DNA of 64,000 bases. Origin: Gordonia sp. SID5947. GTDB taxonomy: Bacteria > Actinomycetota > Actinomycetes > Mycobacteriales > Mycobacteriaceae. The notes under the pieces are model-generated. The model was not told the origin of the DNA. It worked only from the letters and a program-made list of their open reading frames with translations, and did not search any database. Below, one piece after another: positions 47,606 to 56,383 of this stretch. The position numbers and the translations under genes are program-made. The number at the start of each line of letters is the position of its first letter. The first letter of the stretch is position 1. The DNA lies in the NCBI RefSeq assembly GCF_009862785.1, contig NZ_WWHU01000001.1, positions 1,736,001-1,800,000 on the forward strand, read 5' to 3'.

Positions 47606-47619
47606 TAGAACATGTTCTA
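47606..47619. promoter_or_regulatory. KstR-like operator TAGAACATGTTCTA
   Basis: A perfect 14-nt palindrome matches the TnnAACnnGTTnnA consensus of the TetR-family sterol regulator KstR as I recall it. It sits 47 bp upstream of the nitronate monooxygenase TTG codon, a typical operator position. Confidence 0.55.
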
Positions 47620-47639
47620 TTCTGGATACTAGAAACGGC

Positions 47640-47981
47640 AGCCGAGAACAAGCGACCACTCGAATCCCGCGCGGTTCCGAGTACAAGCCGGATCTTCGGG
47701 TTCGCGGGGGTTGCGCAGCGATATGGCTGCGGCGTGTGCGCGCCGTGACGGCAATAGTTGTCGTGACGCTCTGCTCACGCCGCAGTCATATACATCTCAG
47801 GCCGCGAACACCTCCGCTTCCTCGATCGGCTCGACCCCCGTCGTCGACGAACGTCGAAAGCTGATCCGTGGGTGCGCTCCGTCCCATCGGCGTAGGAGCA
47901 TCCACAGGTCCTGAAAGCATCCACAGCCAACCCACAGCGACGCCTCAGATCGTCTCCAACCTGCGGCATCATCCTTGAACC
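47640..47981. other. Gap with possible C-terminal gene remnant
   Basis: On the minus strand about 47800-47910 a GC3-rich frame reads MLLRRWDGAHPRISFRR and ends GVEPIEEAEVFAA before a stop, with no plausible upstream start. It looks like the 3' end of a lost gene. Three copies of ATCCACAG or CCCACAG (47898-47940) recall DnaA-box fragments, but not an origin. Confidence 0.3.
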
Positions 47982-48302
47982 ATGAGAAAGAACACACGTA
48001 CCCCCGGCGTTCCACTGATCGTCCTCGATGACGACCCCGCGGTCCTGGACTATGCCCGTGCACTGTTCCTACGCGACACACCGTTGGGTGTCGTCAGCAG
48101 CCACTACTCGGCGGCCGTTCCGTTCATGCTCGGCAACAACGGACACACCGCGGCGCTCGTCGCCGACGTCGACGATCCAGATCAACTCGCCGAGGCCATC
48201 GTCCTCGTCGAGCGCCGTCTCGGGCGCGTGAGTTCGGTCATCCGCTACGCGACGGATCTCCCCGACACCGCCAACTTGCGCGCGACCGCCTCCGCGGCCT
48301 GA
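47982..48302 (+). CDS. Unknown 106-residue protein
   Basis: The short product starts MRKNTRTPGVPLIVLDDDPA and alternates hydrophobic strands and helices (AVLDYARALFLRD, TAALVADVDDPDQLAEAIVLV), like half a Rossmann or receiver-type fold. I do not recognise the family. It overlaps the 3' end of the convergent PAP2 gene by 58 bp, and its upstream region has no clear ribosome-binding site. It could be real and leaderless. Confidence 0.5.
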   Translation: MRKNTRTPGVPLIVLDDDPAVLDYARALFLRDTPLGVVSSHYSAAVPFMLGNNGHTAALVADVDDPDQLAEAIVLVERRLGRVSSVIRYATDLPDTANLRATASAA

Positions 48303-49090
48303 CGCCACGGCACGTACACGATCGCCATCGCCACCGCGATCACCACGGCGATCGCGATCACGTCCAGCGCATAGTGATTGGCCGTCCCGATCACGACGAA
48401 GCCGGTGCTGATCGGATACAGCACCCCGAGCACCCGTACCCACGTCCGCCGCGCATACATCGCGATCATCACCCCGCACCAGATCGCCCAGCCGCAGTGC
48501 AGCGACGGCATCGCGGCGAACTGATTCGTGACCGACTCCGGGCCCGGAGAACCCGACCCCTCCCACCAGCCCCACGACGCGGTCTGGGCCATGATGTCGA
48601 CGTACCCCGGATACATCCGCGGTGGCGCAGTCGGAATCAGGAAGAACCCGGCCAGCGCGATGAGGGTCGTCACCGCCAGCACGAGTGACGCCCGCCGGTA
48701 GCGCTCGCGTCGCCGCCAGAACAGCCACACGAACACGCCGATCGTCACCCACCAGTGCAGCGTGTGATAGTGCAATGCGCTGAGATCGGCCACCCAACCG
48801 TTGACGTGCACCCAGCGGTTGAGCACCGGTTCGAAGGCGATGTGCAGATGTCGCTCGATCTCCGCGATCGATCGCCCATTCCCGAACGCCCGATCGACGT
48901 CCTTGCCACCGATGTTGCGAACCCGCGAATACGCCGAGTAGATCGCCCAGATGAGCAGGATCTCCACCCACCATCGCGGCTGCCCCAGGTATTCGAACAC
49001 GCGGGCCGACCATCCGCGCGCGCTCGCCGACAACCGAGTGCCTCGGCCCTGAATCTCATGACGCGGCAGATCCCGCCACGCAATTGCCAT
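48245..49090 (-). CDS. PAP2-superfamily membrane phosphatase (inositol-phosphorylceramide-synthase-like)
   Basis: The 281-residue protein has about six membrane helices and PAP2 catalytic motifs: MPSLHCGWAIW (the SxxH motif) and GTANHYALDVIA (the HxxxD motif). The N-terminal motif 1 is less obvious around PTAPPRMYPGYVD. Relatives act on lipid phosphates or transfer phospho-inositol headgroups in mycolic-acid bacteria. It is divergent from the GT87-like membrane protein, and the two may act in cell-envelope lipid glycosylation. Confidence 0.85.
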   Translation of the reverse strand: MAIAWRDLPRHEIQGRGTRLSASARGWSARVFEYLGQPRWWVEILLIWAIYSAYSRVRNIGGKDVDRAFGNGRSIAEIERHLHIAFEPVLNRWVHVNGWVADLSALHYHTLHWWVTIGVFVWLFWRRRERYRRASLVLAVTTLIALAGFFLIPTAPPRMYPGYVDIMAQTASWGWWEGSGSPGPESVTNQFAAMPSLHCGWAIWCGVMIAMYARRTWVRVLGVLYPISTGFVVIGTANHYALDVIAIAVVIAVAMAIVYVPWRQAAEAVARKLAVSGRSVA

Positions 49091-49122
49091 ACGTCCCCCA
49101 GCGTGACATTCGGAACGACGTG

Positions 49123-49137
49123 GTTGATATGTTCAAC
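49123..49137 (+). promoter_or_regulatory. Inverted repeat GTTGA-N5-TCAAC
   Basis: A 5-bp inverted repeat with AT-rich surroundings lies in the 82-bp divergent region between the PAP2 and GT87-like genes. It could be an operator; no family is assigned. Confidence 0.3.
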
Positions 49138-49172
49138 TAACTGCTACTCCACAGTAGACCGGGGGCAATCGA

Positions 49173-50399
49173 ATGGTCATCGTGGGTTTGGGAAAGCACC
49201 CACAGGTGCGGCGACACCACCTCGAGGCCGTCGCGTATCTGGTGTTCGGCGTCGGGTCCCTGGTCCTGTTCCGGTATTCGGACCTCGACGCCCACATCAC
49301 CTGGGCACATTCGGCCGCCATCGGCTATGGCATCGCAGCACTCATCTCGATCACTCCCCTGCCCGCGGGCACTCGGCGCGGCCGCCTCGCGCGCATCGCC
49401 GCGGTCACCGGCGCTCTCATCGTGCCCTTCGTCATGCTGCTGAACGGCCATCACCAGACCCAGGACGAGGTCGGGGTCATCTCCCGGTCCGGCAATCTGC
49501 TGATCACCAGCGGAATCCCCTACGTGCATCACGCCACCGACCTTGCCGACATCAATCCCTATCTGCCGGTGATGGCGCTGTTCGGCATCCCGGCGGCACT
49601 CGTCGCGCGCACCGGAATCGATCCGCAGAGCGCGTGGAATGTCATCGGGGACCCGCGACTCTGGTGCGCGGCGATCGCGATCGGCGGTGTGTGGGGCTCG
49701 ATCCGTCTGCTCCGCGCCCGGTCCGGATGGGCGACCAACGCCGCTGTACTACTGATCGCATCTCCGACGATCGCGCTGGAGATGTGTGCCAGCGGAGTCG
49801 ACCTCCCGCTCGCCGGTTTCCTCCTCCTGGGCCTCGCACTCGCCGCCACCCGACGACCCGCTCTCGGCGCAGTGGTCATCGCCGCGGCCTGCGCGATCAA
49901 GTGGGTGGCATTGCTGAGCCTGCCGATCATCCTGGCGCTGTTGGTTGCCCGCTACGGACGTGCCGTCGCGGCCCGGTTCGTCGCGTTCTTCGTGGCCGCA
50001 TCGGCAGTCTTCGTCATCCCGGCCGTCCTGTCCCTCTCGGACACGATCGCCCAGGTCGTCGAGTTCCCGACCGGCCACGGCAGCACTCCCACCCCCGCGC
50101 GGAGTCCGATGCCCGGCGTACTCCTCGCGTCGCTCGGCCCGGACGGCCGTGTCGCCGCCATGGCGTTGCTGGCGGTGTGTGCCGTGGTGTTGTCGACCTG
50201 CCTTGTCCGGTGGCCTCCGACAACCTTTGCCGCCGCGGCCACCTTCATCGGGGCGGGCTTCTCGTGCTTCTTCCTGCTCGCCCCGGTCGGGCGGTTCGGA
50301 TACCTCCTGATCCCCATGTTGCTGTTCGGCCTCGCCTACATCGCCCGCCGGGCCGAACTGTCACGACAACCCATGTCAGCGCCTGTCCAACCGCTGTAA
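49173..50399 (+). CDS. GT87/DUF2029-like polyprenol-dependent glycosyltransferase
   Basis: The 408-residue membrane protein has about ten helices. An acidic motif, NGHHQTQDEVGVISRSG, lies in the first large external loop (near residue 95), followed by NPYLPVMALFGIPAAL, as in GT-C mannosyltransferases of the PimE/GT87 type. It lacks a clear canonical DxD, so the donor and acceptor are unknown. It is divergent from the PAP2 protein and lies 56 bp before the DrrA-type gene. The ATG at 49173 gives a normal N-terminus. Confidence 0.7.
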   Translation: MVIVGLGKHPQVRRHHLEAVAYLVFGVGSLVLFRYSDLDAHITWAHSAAIGYGIAALISITPLPAGTRRGRLARIAAVTGALIVPFVMLLNGHHQTQDEVGVISRSGNLLITSGIPYVHHATDLADINPYLPVMALFGIPAALVARTGIDPQSAWNVIGDPRLWCAAIAIGGVWGSIRLLRARSGWATNAAVLLIASPTIALEMCASGVDLPLAGFLLLGLALAATRRPALGAVVIAAACAIKWVALLSLPIILALLVARYGRAVAARFVAFFVAASAVFVIPAVLSLSDTIAQVVEFPTGHGSTPTPARSPMPGVLLASLGPDGRVAAMALLAVCAVVLSTCLVRWPPTTFAAAATFIGAGFSCFFLLAPVGRFGYLLIPMLLFGLAYIARRAELSRQPMSAPVQPL

Positions 50400-50455
50400 C
50401 CACCGTGCAAGCGGGTGTAAGACCCACGACAGTGGCACCGGGCAGTCTCTTCGGC

Positions 50456-51451
50456 ATGACAACCACCACCTCTGCCGGCCTGGCGATCGATGCGCACGGG
50501 CTGGTCAAACATTTCGGATCGACCCGCGCCGTCAACGGCGTGGATCTGGCCGTCCCGACCGGTTCGGTGTACGGCGTGCTCGGCCCGAACGGGGCCGGGA
50601 AGACCACCACCGTCAGCATGCTCGCGACGCTGCTGCGCCCTGACGCGGGCCGTGCGACCGTCTTCGGCTACGACGTCGTCGACGACGCCGTGGCTGTTCG
50701 TTCCCTCGTCGGTGTGACGGGGCAGTACGCCTCGGTCGACGAGGACCTCACCGCGACACAGAACCTGGTCCTGTTCGGCCGGCTGCTCGGGCTGTCGCGC
50801 CCCGCAGCACGCTCGCGCGCCGACGAACTGCTCGAGGAGTTCTCGCTGACCGAGGCCGCCGACCGACCGCTGAAGAACTTCTCCGGCGGCATGCGACGCC
50901 GTCTCGATCTCGCGGCAAGCCTCATCGACACCCCGCCACTGCTGTTCCTCGACGAACCCACCACCGGGCTCGATCCCCGCACACGGGCTCAGATGTGGGA
51001 AACCATCCGCAATCTCGTCCGGCAGGGTTCGACGGTATTGCTCACCACCCAGTATCTCGATGAGGCCGATCAACTCGCGGATCGTATCGCCGTCATCGAC
51101 CACGGGATGGTGGTCGCGGACGGCACCGCCGACGAACTCAAGCAGTCGGTCGGTGCCAGCACCCTGCAGCTCGTCCCGGTGGACCGTGCCGACGCGCAGG
51201 AGGTGTCGCGGATCGTCGAGGCCATCCTCGGCGAGACCGCGACCCTGAGCCCGGAGGCCGCGCGTGTCTCCGTCGGCCTCCAGAAGCCCGACCTGGTTCC
51301 CGATGTCCTGATCGCGCTGCGCGAGAACGAGATCGCGATCGACGAGATCAACGTCCAAAAGCCGAGCCTCGACGAGGTGTTCCTCACCATCACCGGCCGG
51401 CCCGCCGACGACCAGAACGTCACCGACACCATCACAGAGGAGGTGGCCTGA
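50456..51451 (+). CDS. drrA: Daunorubicin-resistance-type ABC exporter ATPase (DrrA family)
   Basis: The 331-residue ATPase has Walker A GPNGAGKTTT, VTGQYASVDEDLTATQNL (typical DrrA Q-loop region), ABC signature FSGGMRRRL, Walker B LLFLDEPTTGLD and the C-terminal DrrA extension with NVQKPSLDEVFLTITG. The substrate may be an antibiotic, lipid or small molecule. The stop overlaps the permease ATG. It faces the SARP/STAND regulator across the permease. Confidence 0.93.
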   Translation: MTTTTSAGLAIDAHGLVKHFGSTRAVNGVDLAVPTGSVYGVLGPNGAGKTTTVSMLATLLRPDAGRATVFGYDVVDDAVAVRSLVGVTGQYASVDEDLTATQNLVLFGRLLGLSRPAARSRADELLEEFSLTEAADRPLKNFSGGMRRRLDLAASLIDTPPLLFLDEPTTGLDPRTRAQMWETIRNLVRQGSTVLLTTQYLDEADQLADRIAVIDHGMVVADGTADELKQSVGASTLQLVPVDRADAQEVSRIVEAILGETATLSPEAARVSVGLQKPDLVPDVLIALRENEIAIDEINVQKPSLDEVFLTITGRPADDQNVTDTITEEVA

Positions 51452-52290
51452 TGACCACCACGACCATCGATCGCGACCCGACGTCGGCCGCGATCACCAC
51501 CAAAGAGGCACGGCCGGCGGCCAAACGCTCGATCACCCTGGTCGAGACCATCCGGCAGTCGTTCTCCATGGCCTACCGGGGCGTGCTGAAGATCCGGCAC
51601 AACCCGGAGCAGCTGTTCGACGTCACGATCCAGCCGATCATCTTCACGCTGATGTTCACCTACATCTTCGGTGGCGCGATCAGCGGCAACGTCCATGACT
51701 ATCTACCGGTCATCATCCCCGGAATCCTCGTGCAGACCGTCGTGATGACCTCGATCGTCACCGGCACACAGCTGCGTGAAGACATGGACAAGGGCGTCTT
51801 CGACCGATTCCGATCACTTCCGATCGCGCGTATCAGCCCGCTCGCGGGCGCGCTCCTCGCCGACGTGATCCGCTACCTGATCGCCAGTGTCCTCACCATC
51901 GTCATGGGTGTCATCATGGGTTGGCGGCCCGACTTCTGGGGCGTGGTCGCATCTGCGCTGCTGGTCATGATCTGCAGTTTCGCGGTGTCGTGGATCTTCG
52001 CATTGATGGGCTGCCTGATGAGCAAAGCCTCTGCAGTGCAGGGTATCTCGATGCTGATCATGTTCCCGCTGACCTTCATGTCCAACGCGTTCGTCCCGGT
52101 CGACACGATGCCGGGTTGGCTGCAGGGCTTCGTGAAGCTCAATCCGGTGAGCAACCTGGTCACCGCGGTCCGCGAACTGACCGCCAACGGCCACGTCGGC
52201 GTGCATGTGCTCTACGCACTGCTCGGCGCCGCGGTCATCACCGTGGTCTTCGCACCACTGGCGGTGCGGGCGTACATGCGCAACACCTGA
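51451..52290 (+). CDS. drrB: Daunorubicin-resistance-type ABC exporter permease (DrrB family)
   Basis: The 279-residue ABC2-type permease has six membrane helices and family features QPIIFTLMFTYIFGGAI, PGILVQTVVM, DKGVFDRFRSLPIARIS and the QGISMLIMFPLTFMSNAFVP segment. Its ATG overlaps the drrA TGA (TGATG). It converges on the SARP/STAND gene with 8 bp between the stops. Confidence 0.92.
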   Translation: MTTTTIDRDPTSAAITTKEARPAAKRSITLVETIRQSFSMAYRGVLKIRHNPEQLFDVTIQPIIFTLMFTYIFGGAISGNVHDYLPVIIPGILVQTVVMTSIVTGTQLREDMDKGVFDRFRSLPIARISPLAGALLADVIRYLIASVLTIVMGVIMGWRPDFWGVVASALLVMICSFAVSWIFALMGCLMSKASAVQGISMLIMFPLTFMSNAFVPVDTMPGWLQGFVKLNPVSNLVTAVRELTANGHVGVHVLYALLGAAVITVVFAPLAVRAYMRNT

Positions 52291-52298
52291 TCTGACGC

Positions 52299-55200
52299 TC
52301 AACCCTGAATACTGGCGCGCGGCGCCAGGCGGGTCCGGACCTCGTCCACCGCCTGGCGCCGCGACCGTTTCGTGGCTTCCTCGACCAGCGAATCCCATTG
52401 CGCGGTCGACAGTCCCGAGATGTCGGCCATCTCGACATAGACATGATGCAGCGACGGATAGTCCTGACGGGCACCCAACCGGCGGGCCAGCGCGAGAAGC
52501 CAGGGGCCCCTCTCGTCGCCTCGGTCGGTCTCGCATATCAGGTAGCCGGCCGCCATCGCCATCGCCCCGGCCTGCGGCTGATCCTGCCACCCGGTCAATC
52601 CGAACGTCTGGTTGATACCGTCGGCGAGCAACGTGAGGAACTCCTCGGCTCGTGCGGGGTCGCCCGCTCGGACGATGCCGACCACCGCAGCGCTGATGAG
52701 CATCACCATGCCCGGGTCCTGCGCACCCAGCGGATGGTTTGTCTTCACGACGTCGGCCGCGCGCCAGTAGATCTCGCCGGCGGCCTGCACATGACCGCGC
52801 GCATATTCCAGTTCGGCCCAGCCGAGCATCATCGCGCCGATGACCTCGGGATTGCCCTGCGGGTTGGGGTCGTCGGGGGTCCAGCCCTCGGCAGCCATCG
52901 CCAGCTCGCGCTCTGCTTCGTCGAGGCGGCCGAGTGCGACGAGGGTGGCCACCAGGTAGCAGCGTGTCTGCAGCTCGTCATCTCGCGACCCCAGACGGTC
53001 GAGATCGACGATGCCGCTGCGGTAGTAGTCGACCGCACGATCCCACCGCGCCTGTTGCCCGTGCAGACTACCGATGGTCACCTGCGCCATCCCCGACATC
53101 CAGGCGTTGTCGTGCCTGCGGGCTATCTCGCGCAACAGGAGACCGTCCGCCAGCGCACGGTCGAGGTCGCCGAAGTTCTCCCTGGTGTTCATCCGGATCG
53201 ACAGGGCGGCTGTACGCACCTGTTCGTCGGCGGCACGTGTCGCTCGCGAGACGAACCGCATCGCCGCCTGCGGGGTCCGGCACAGCACACAGGCCGACAG
53301 CAGTTCCGTCGGTTCGTCGAAGACCCGGTCCGGTCGATGCATGATGCGGATGTGGTGGCGCCCGGCGGCCACTCCACGAAGATCCTGTCGCATCGCCAGA
53401 TGCCCCATCGACGCCAGCGCGGTCAACTGCCAGCGGCGGCGCATCGCATCAGAAAGATCCGGCGCCGGCTTGGGTAGTACCGCGAGAATCCTTGTGCCCC
53501 AGGACATCACCTCGCCGTGCAATCCACGGACCATCCAGAAGGCACTCAGCACAGGAAATACCGAGACGATGGTGTCGACGGCGTCGGGATCACCCGTGTC
53601 GTCGGCCATGGCGACGCAGCGCCGCAACACCCAGACCAGATTGTCGACGTCCGCGGCGATCCAGCTGAACAACCGTTCATCCACCGCGACGTCGTACCTC
53701 GCTTCGGCGTCCTCGGCAAAACCTCGGGCCCACCGGGCCATCGCACGGTCGACGTCCACCGACTCGGTCAGATCATCACCACCGGCCAACATCTGCTCGC
53801 CGAACTCTCGGACCATCTCCAGCATCCGGTATCGCATGCGGCCGTCGGCCTCGGACACGGTGAGCAGCGACTGGTTCACCAGCGCCTCGAGAGTGTCGGT
53901 GAGCAGGAATCCGCGCTGCCCGATGACCACCGATGCGGCGTCGATGGTGAAGCCTGCCGGGAAGCGGCACAGGCGGCGCATCGCCGATCGCGCGTCGGAG
54001 TCGAGGAGATCCCAGCTCCATTCGATGACCGCATAGAGCGTGCGATGCCGATCAGGGGCGGTTCGGTCCGTGCCCCGCAGAAGCGCAAAACGCTCCTCGA
54101 GCCGTCGCGAGATCTCGGCCACCGTCATGGCGCGAATCCTGGCCGCGGCGAGTTCGATGGCCAGCGGAAGGCCGTCGAGGTGGCGGCAGAGTTCGGCGAT
54201 CTCGGCCCGGGGCAGGTGAGCGTCGGGCCGGATCGCCCGTGCGCGCCGCTCGAAGAGCTCGACCGCCGAACCATCCATGCCCACATCGAGGACCGGCAGC
54301 AGATAGATTCGCTCGGCGGCGAGCATCAGCGGCGAGCGACTGGTGGCGAGGATCGACAGGGCGGGCTCGGCCGCCAACAGGTCCGCGGCCACGCGCGCAC
54401 AGCGCTCGATGACCTGCTCACAATTGTCGAGGATGATGACGGCGCGCTGTCCACGCACCGCATCGACGAGCCGATCCGCTAGATCGCCGATCGCGACGCG
54501 TGGTCGCGCGCCGCTGCCGATGTCTGTCTCACCGACCCCCAGAGACGCCGCGATGGAGGCCACGACATCGTCGTCGTCGCGGACCGGTGCCAGCGGTACA
54601 GAGAACACCGGCCGTCCCTGCTCCGCCAGCGCATCGCCGACCCGGTTGGCGACTCGAGTCTTGCCGACCCCGCCCGGGCCCTGGACCGTCACCAGCCGAT
54701 GCTCGTCGAACGAGGCGACGATGGCCGCGATGTCGTCGTCGCGGCCGATGAGATCCGAGGACTCCACCAGGAGTCCGACCGTCCGGGCGCGTCTGCCCGG
54801 CCGCGGCGATGCCTGCGCGTCCGACGCCACCCCTGACGTCGCCGAACTGCTCTCCGCGGCAAGGAGTTCGGCGTTCACGGCAGTGGCCCGCGGGCCAGGA
54901 TCCGCACCCAGCTGTTCGGACAGGGACCGGCGCAGGCGCGCGAACACCGCCAGCGCGTCAGCGGTCCGCCCCTCCCCCGCCAGCGCGCGCATCAGGTCGA
55001 CGTGCGCCGACTCGTCCAACGGGTCGGCGCGACAACGCCTGTCAGCGATTTCGCGCGCGGTCACGAAGTCTCCCGCGGCGAGCGCGACGCCGACGTGACG
55101 CTGGTCGAGGGCGTCGCGCTGGTGATCCGCGCGCGTCTTCACATCGGCGGCGAGGCCGAAGGGACCGTCGTCGTCGAGATCGTCGCCGGGTACGCCCCGC

Positions 55201-55574
55201 CACCATCCTGACGCGGCGGCCAGCGCTGCCGGCCGCCCGTCGTCGATGAGATCGGCGACCACCTCCAGATCGGTGCGGCACCCGACGAGTCGGTATCCGT
55301 TGCCGACACCTTCGAGGCGGCCGGGGCCGAGCAGTGGACGCAGGCGCGAGATCTGGGTGTGCAGGGCAGGCATCGGCGACCGCGGCGGATCATCGCCCCA
55401 CACATCGACGATCAGCCGCTCGGCCGACCGGGTTCGCCCGTCCGCGAGCGCCAGCGAGGCAAGGAGCCTGCGGGCGCGTACCCCTGGCACGGCGACCAGG
55501 CCTTCCGGCTCGGCACGACCCACCGCAACCGGCCCCAACAGACCGATGACGGTGACGTTCTCGGACGCGGACAC
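52299..55574 (-). CDS. AfsR-like SARP regulator with STAND NB-ARC ATPase and TPR-like tail
   Basis: The 1091-residue protein starts with an OmpR-type winged helix (about residues 8-98, ending VGNGYRLV) and a bacterial transcriptional activator domain (about 100-242). An NB-ARC/NACHT-type ATPase follows with P-loop GPGGVGKT (299-306), Walker B AVIILDNCEQV and HLDGLPLAIELAAARI. A long helical repeat region forms the C-terminus. Such proteins activate specialised metabolism or exporters after sensing a ligand. It faces the DrrAB operon and is divergent from the SRPBCC gene. The GTG start is at 55574. Confidence 0.9.
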   Translation of the reverse strand: MSASENVTVIGLLGPVAVGRAEPEGLVAVPGVRARRLLASLALADGRTRSAERLIVDVWGDDPPRSPMPALHTQISRLRPLLGPGRLEGVGNGYRLVGCRTDLEVVADLIDDGRPAALAAASGWWRGVPGDDLDDDGPFGLAADVKTRADHQRDALDQRHVGVALAAGDFVTAREIADRRCRADPLDESAHVDLMRALAGEGRTADALAVFARLRRSLSEQLGADPGPRATAVNAELLAAESSSATSGVASDAQASPRPGRRARTVGLLVESSDLIGRDDDIAAIVASFDEHRLVTVQGPGGVGKTRVANRVGDALAEQGRPVFSVPLAPVRDDDDVVASIAASLGVGETDIGSGARPRVAIGDLADRLVDAVRGQRAVIILDNCEQVIERCARVAADLLAAEPALSILATSRSPLMLAAERIYLLPVLDVGMDGSAVELFERRARAIRPDAHLPRAEIAELCRHLDGLPLAIELAAARIRAMTVAEISRRLEERFALLRGTDRTAPDRHRTLYAVIEWSWDLLDSDARSAMRRLCRFPAGFTIDAASVVIGQRGFLLTDTLEALVNQSLLTVSEADGRMRYRMLEMVREFGEQMLAGGDDLTESVDVDRAMARWARGFAEDAEARYDVAVDERLFSWIAADVDNLVWVLRRCVAMADDTGDPDAVDTIVSVFPVLSAFWMVRGLHGEVMSWGTRILAVLPKPAPDLSDAMRRRWQLTALASMGHLAMRQDLRGVAAGRHHIRIMHRPDRVFDEPTELLSACVLCRTPQAAMRFVSRATRAADEQVRTAALSIRMNTRENFGDLDRALADGLLLREIARRHDNAWMSGMAQVTIGSLHGQQARWDRAVDYYRSGIVDLDRLGSRDDELQTRCYLVATLVALGRLDEAERELAMAAEGWTPDDPNPQGNPEVIGAMMLGWAELEYARGHVQAAGEIYWRAADVVKTNHPLGAQDPGMVMLISAAVVGIVRAGDPARAEEFLTLLADGINQTFGLTGWQDQPQAGAMAMAAGYLICETDRGDERGPWLLALARRLGARQDYPSLHHVYVEMADISGLSTAQWDSLVEEATKRSRRQAVDEVRTRLAPRASIQG

Positions 55575-55671
55575 CCAGTCAGGTTAACGCCACAGCGCGC
55601 TGGGCGACCGCACCGCCGTCGCGCGCACAGCGGGCAGACCGGCCGACCATCGGGCGTGTATGAATGTATCC

Positions 55672-56184
55672 ATGGCGCGCAGCTATCCCCTCGAGTCCAT
55701 CGACCTCGATTTCTTCGAATCCGCACCGGTCACCTACCGGATTGATGTGAACCTGCCCGTCACGCCGCAGCGGGCGTGGGCCGAGTTCACCCGGCAGAAC
55801 ACACTCGATTGGTGTCGCGCAATCAAATCCATCGAGTTCACCTCCCCGCCACCGTATGGCGTGGGCACCACCCGGAAGGCCTCGCTCGGGGTCGCCGGGT
55901 TGTCTGAACACTTCTTCGTCTGGGACGAGGACGACGCCGCGGGCGAGTATCGCAATGCCTTCTACGCGGCCTCCGCGTCGACACCGGGACTCAAGCGGTT
56001 CGGGGAACTCACCGAAGTGCGTCCCGCGGAGGTCGGCTGCCGACTGATCTGGTCGTTCGCACTCGAACTCGCCACCTCGGCCAAGGCGGTCACCGCCTTC
56101 TCCGGGCCCACCGCGGCCACGGTCTTCAAGACCGTCGAAACCGACACGATTCGCCACTTCGCCAAATTCGCACCCCAGTCCTGA
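55672..56184 (+). CDS. SRPBCC (START/Bet v1-like) family protein
   Basis: The 170-residue product has SRPBCC signatures: YRIDVNLPVTPQRAWAEFT at the start, PPPYGVGTTRKASLGVAGLSEHFFVWDED over the middle, and a C-terminal helix, AATVFKTVETDTIRHFAKFA. These proteins bind hydrophobic ligands or act as polyketide cyclases. A second in-frame ATG at 55660 is possible. It is divergent from the SARP/STAND gene by 97 bp and ends one base before the repeat array at 56185. Confidence 0.82.
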   Translation: MARSYPLESIDLDFFESAPVTYRIDVNLPVTPQRAWAEFTRQNTLDWCRAIKSIEFTSPPPYGVGTTRKASLGVAGLSEHFFVWDEDDAAGEYRNAFYAASASTPGLKRFGELTEVRPAEVGCRLIWSFALELATSAKAVTAFSGPTAATVFKTVETDTIRHFAKFAPQS

Positions 56185-56375
56185 CCGACAGCAACCCCAA
56201 TCCCGCCGACAGCAACCGTCATCCCGTCGACAGCAACCGGTTCCGCGCCGACGGCAACGTGTGTGCGTGCGACCGGCAGTCCCCTCTGCCGCAGCACGTT
56301 GCCGTCGGCGGGATTGGGGTTGCTGTCGGCGGGATTGTGGTTGCTGTCAGCGAGGTTTCGGTTGCCGTCGGCGGC
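56185..56375. repeat. Inverted array of about 20-bp repeats between convergent genes
   Basis: Four units of CGACAGCAAC or CGACGGCAAC with a 10-11-bp spacer (AATCCCG or similar) start at about 56186, 56206, 56227 and 56248. The reverse-complement units GTTGCCGTCGGC or GTTGCTGTCGGC follow at about 56299, 56319, 56340 and 56361. The two halves can form a near-perfect stem of about 30 bp with one mismatch. The array lies between the SRPBCC and ilvA stops and is probably a bidirectional terminator or variable intergenic repeat. Confidence 0.75.
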
Positions 56376-56383
56376 GCGGAGGT

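Noticed and set aside
47898..47940. Three ATCCACAG/CCCACAG motifs resembling DnaA boxes
   Set aside because: Matches are partial and the region lacks dnaA, dnaN or an AT-rich unwinding element.
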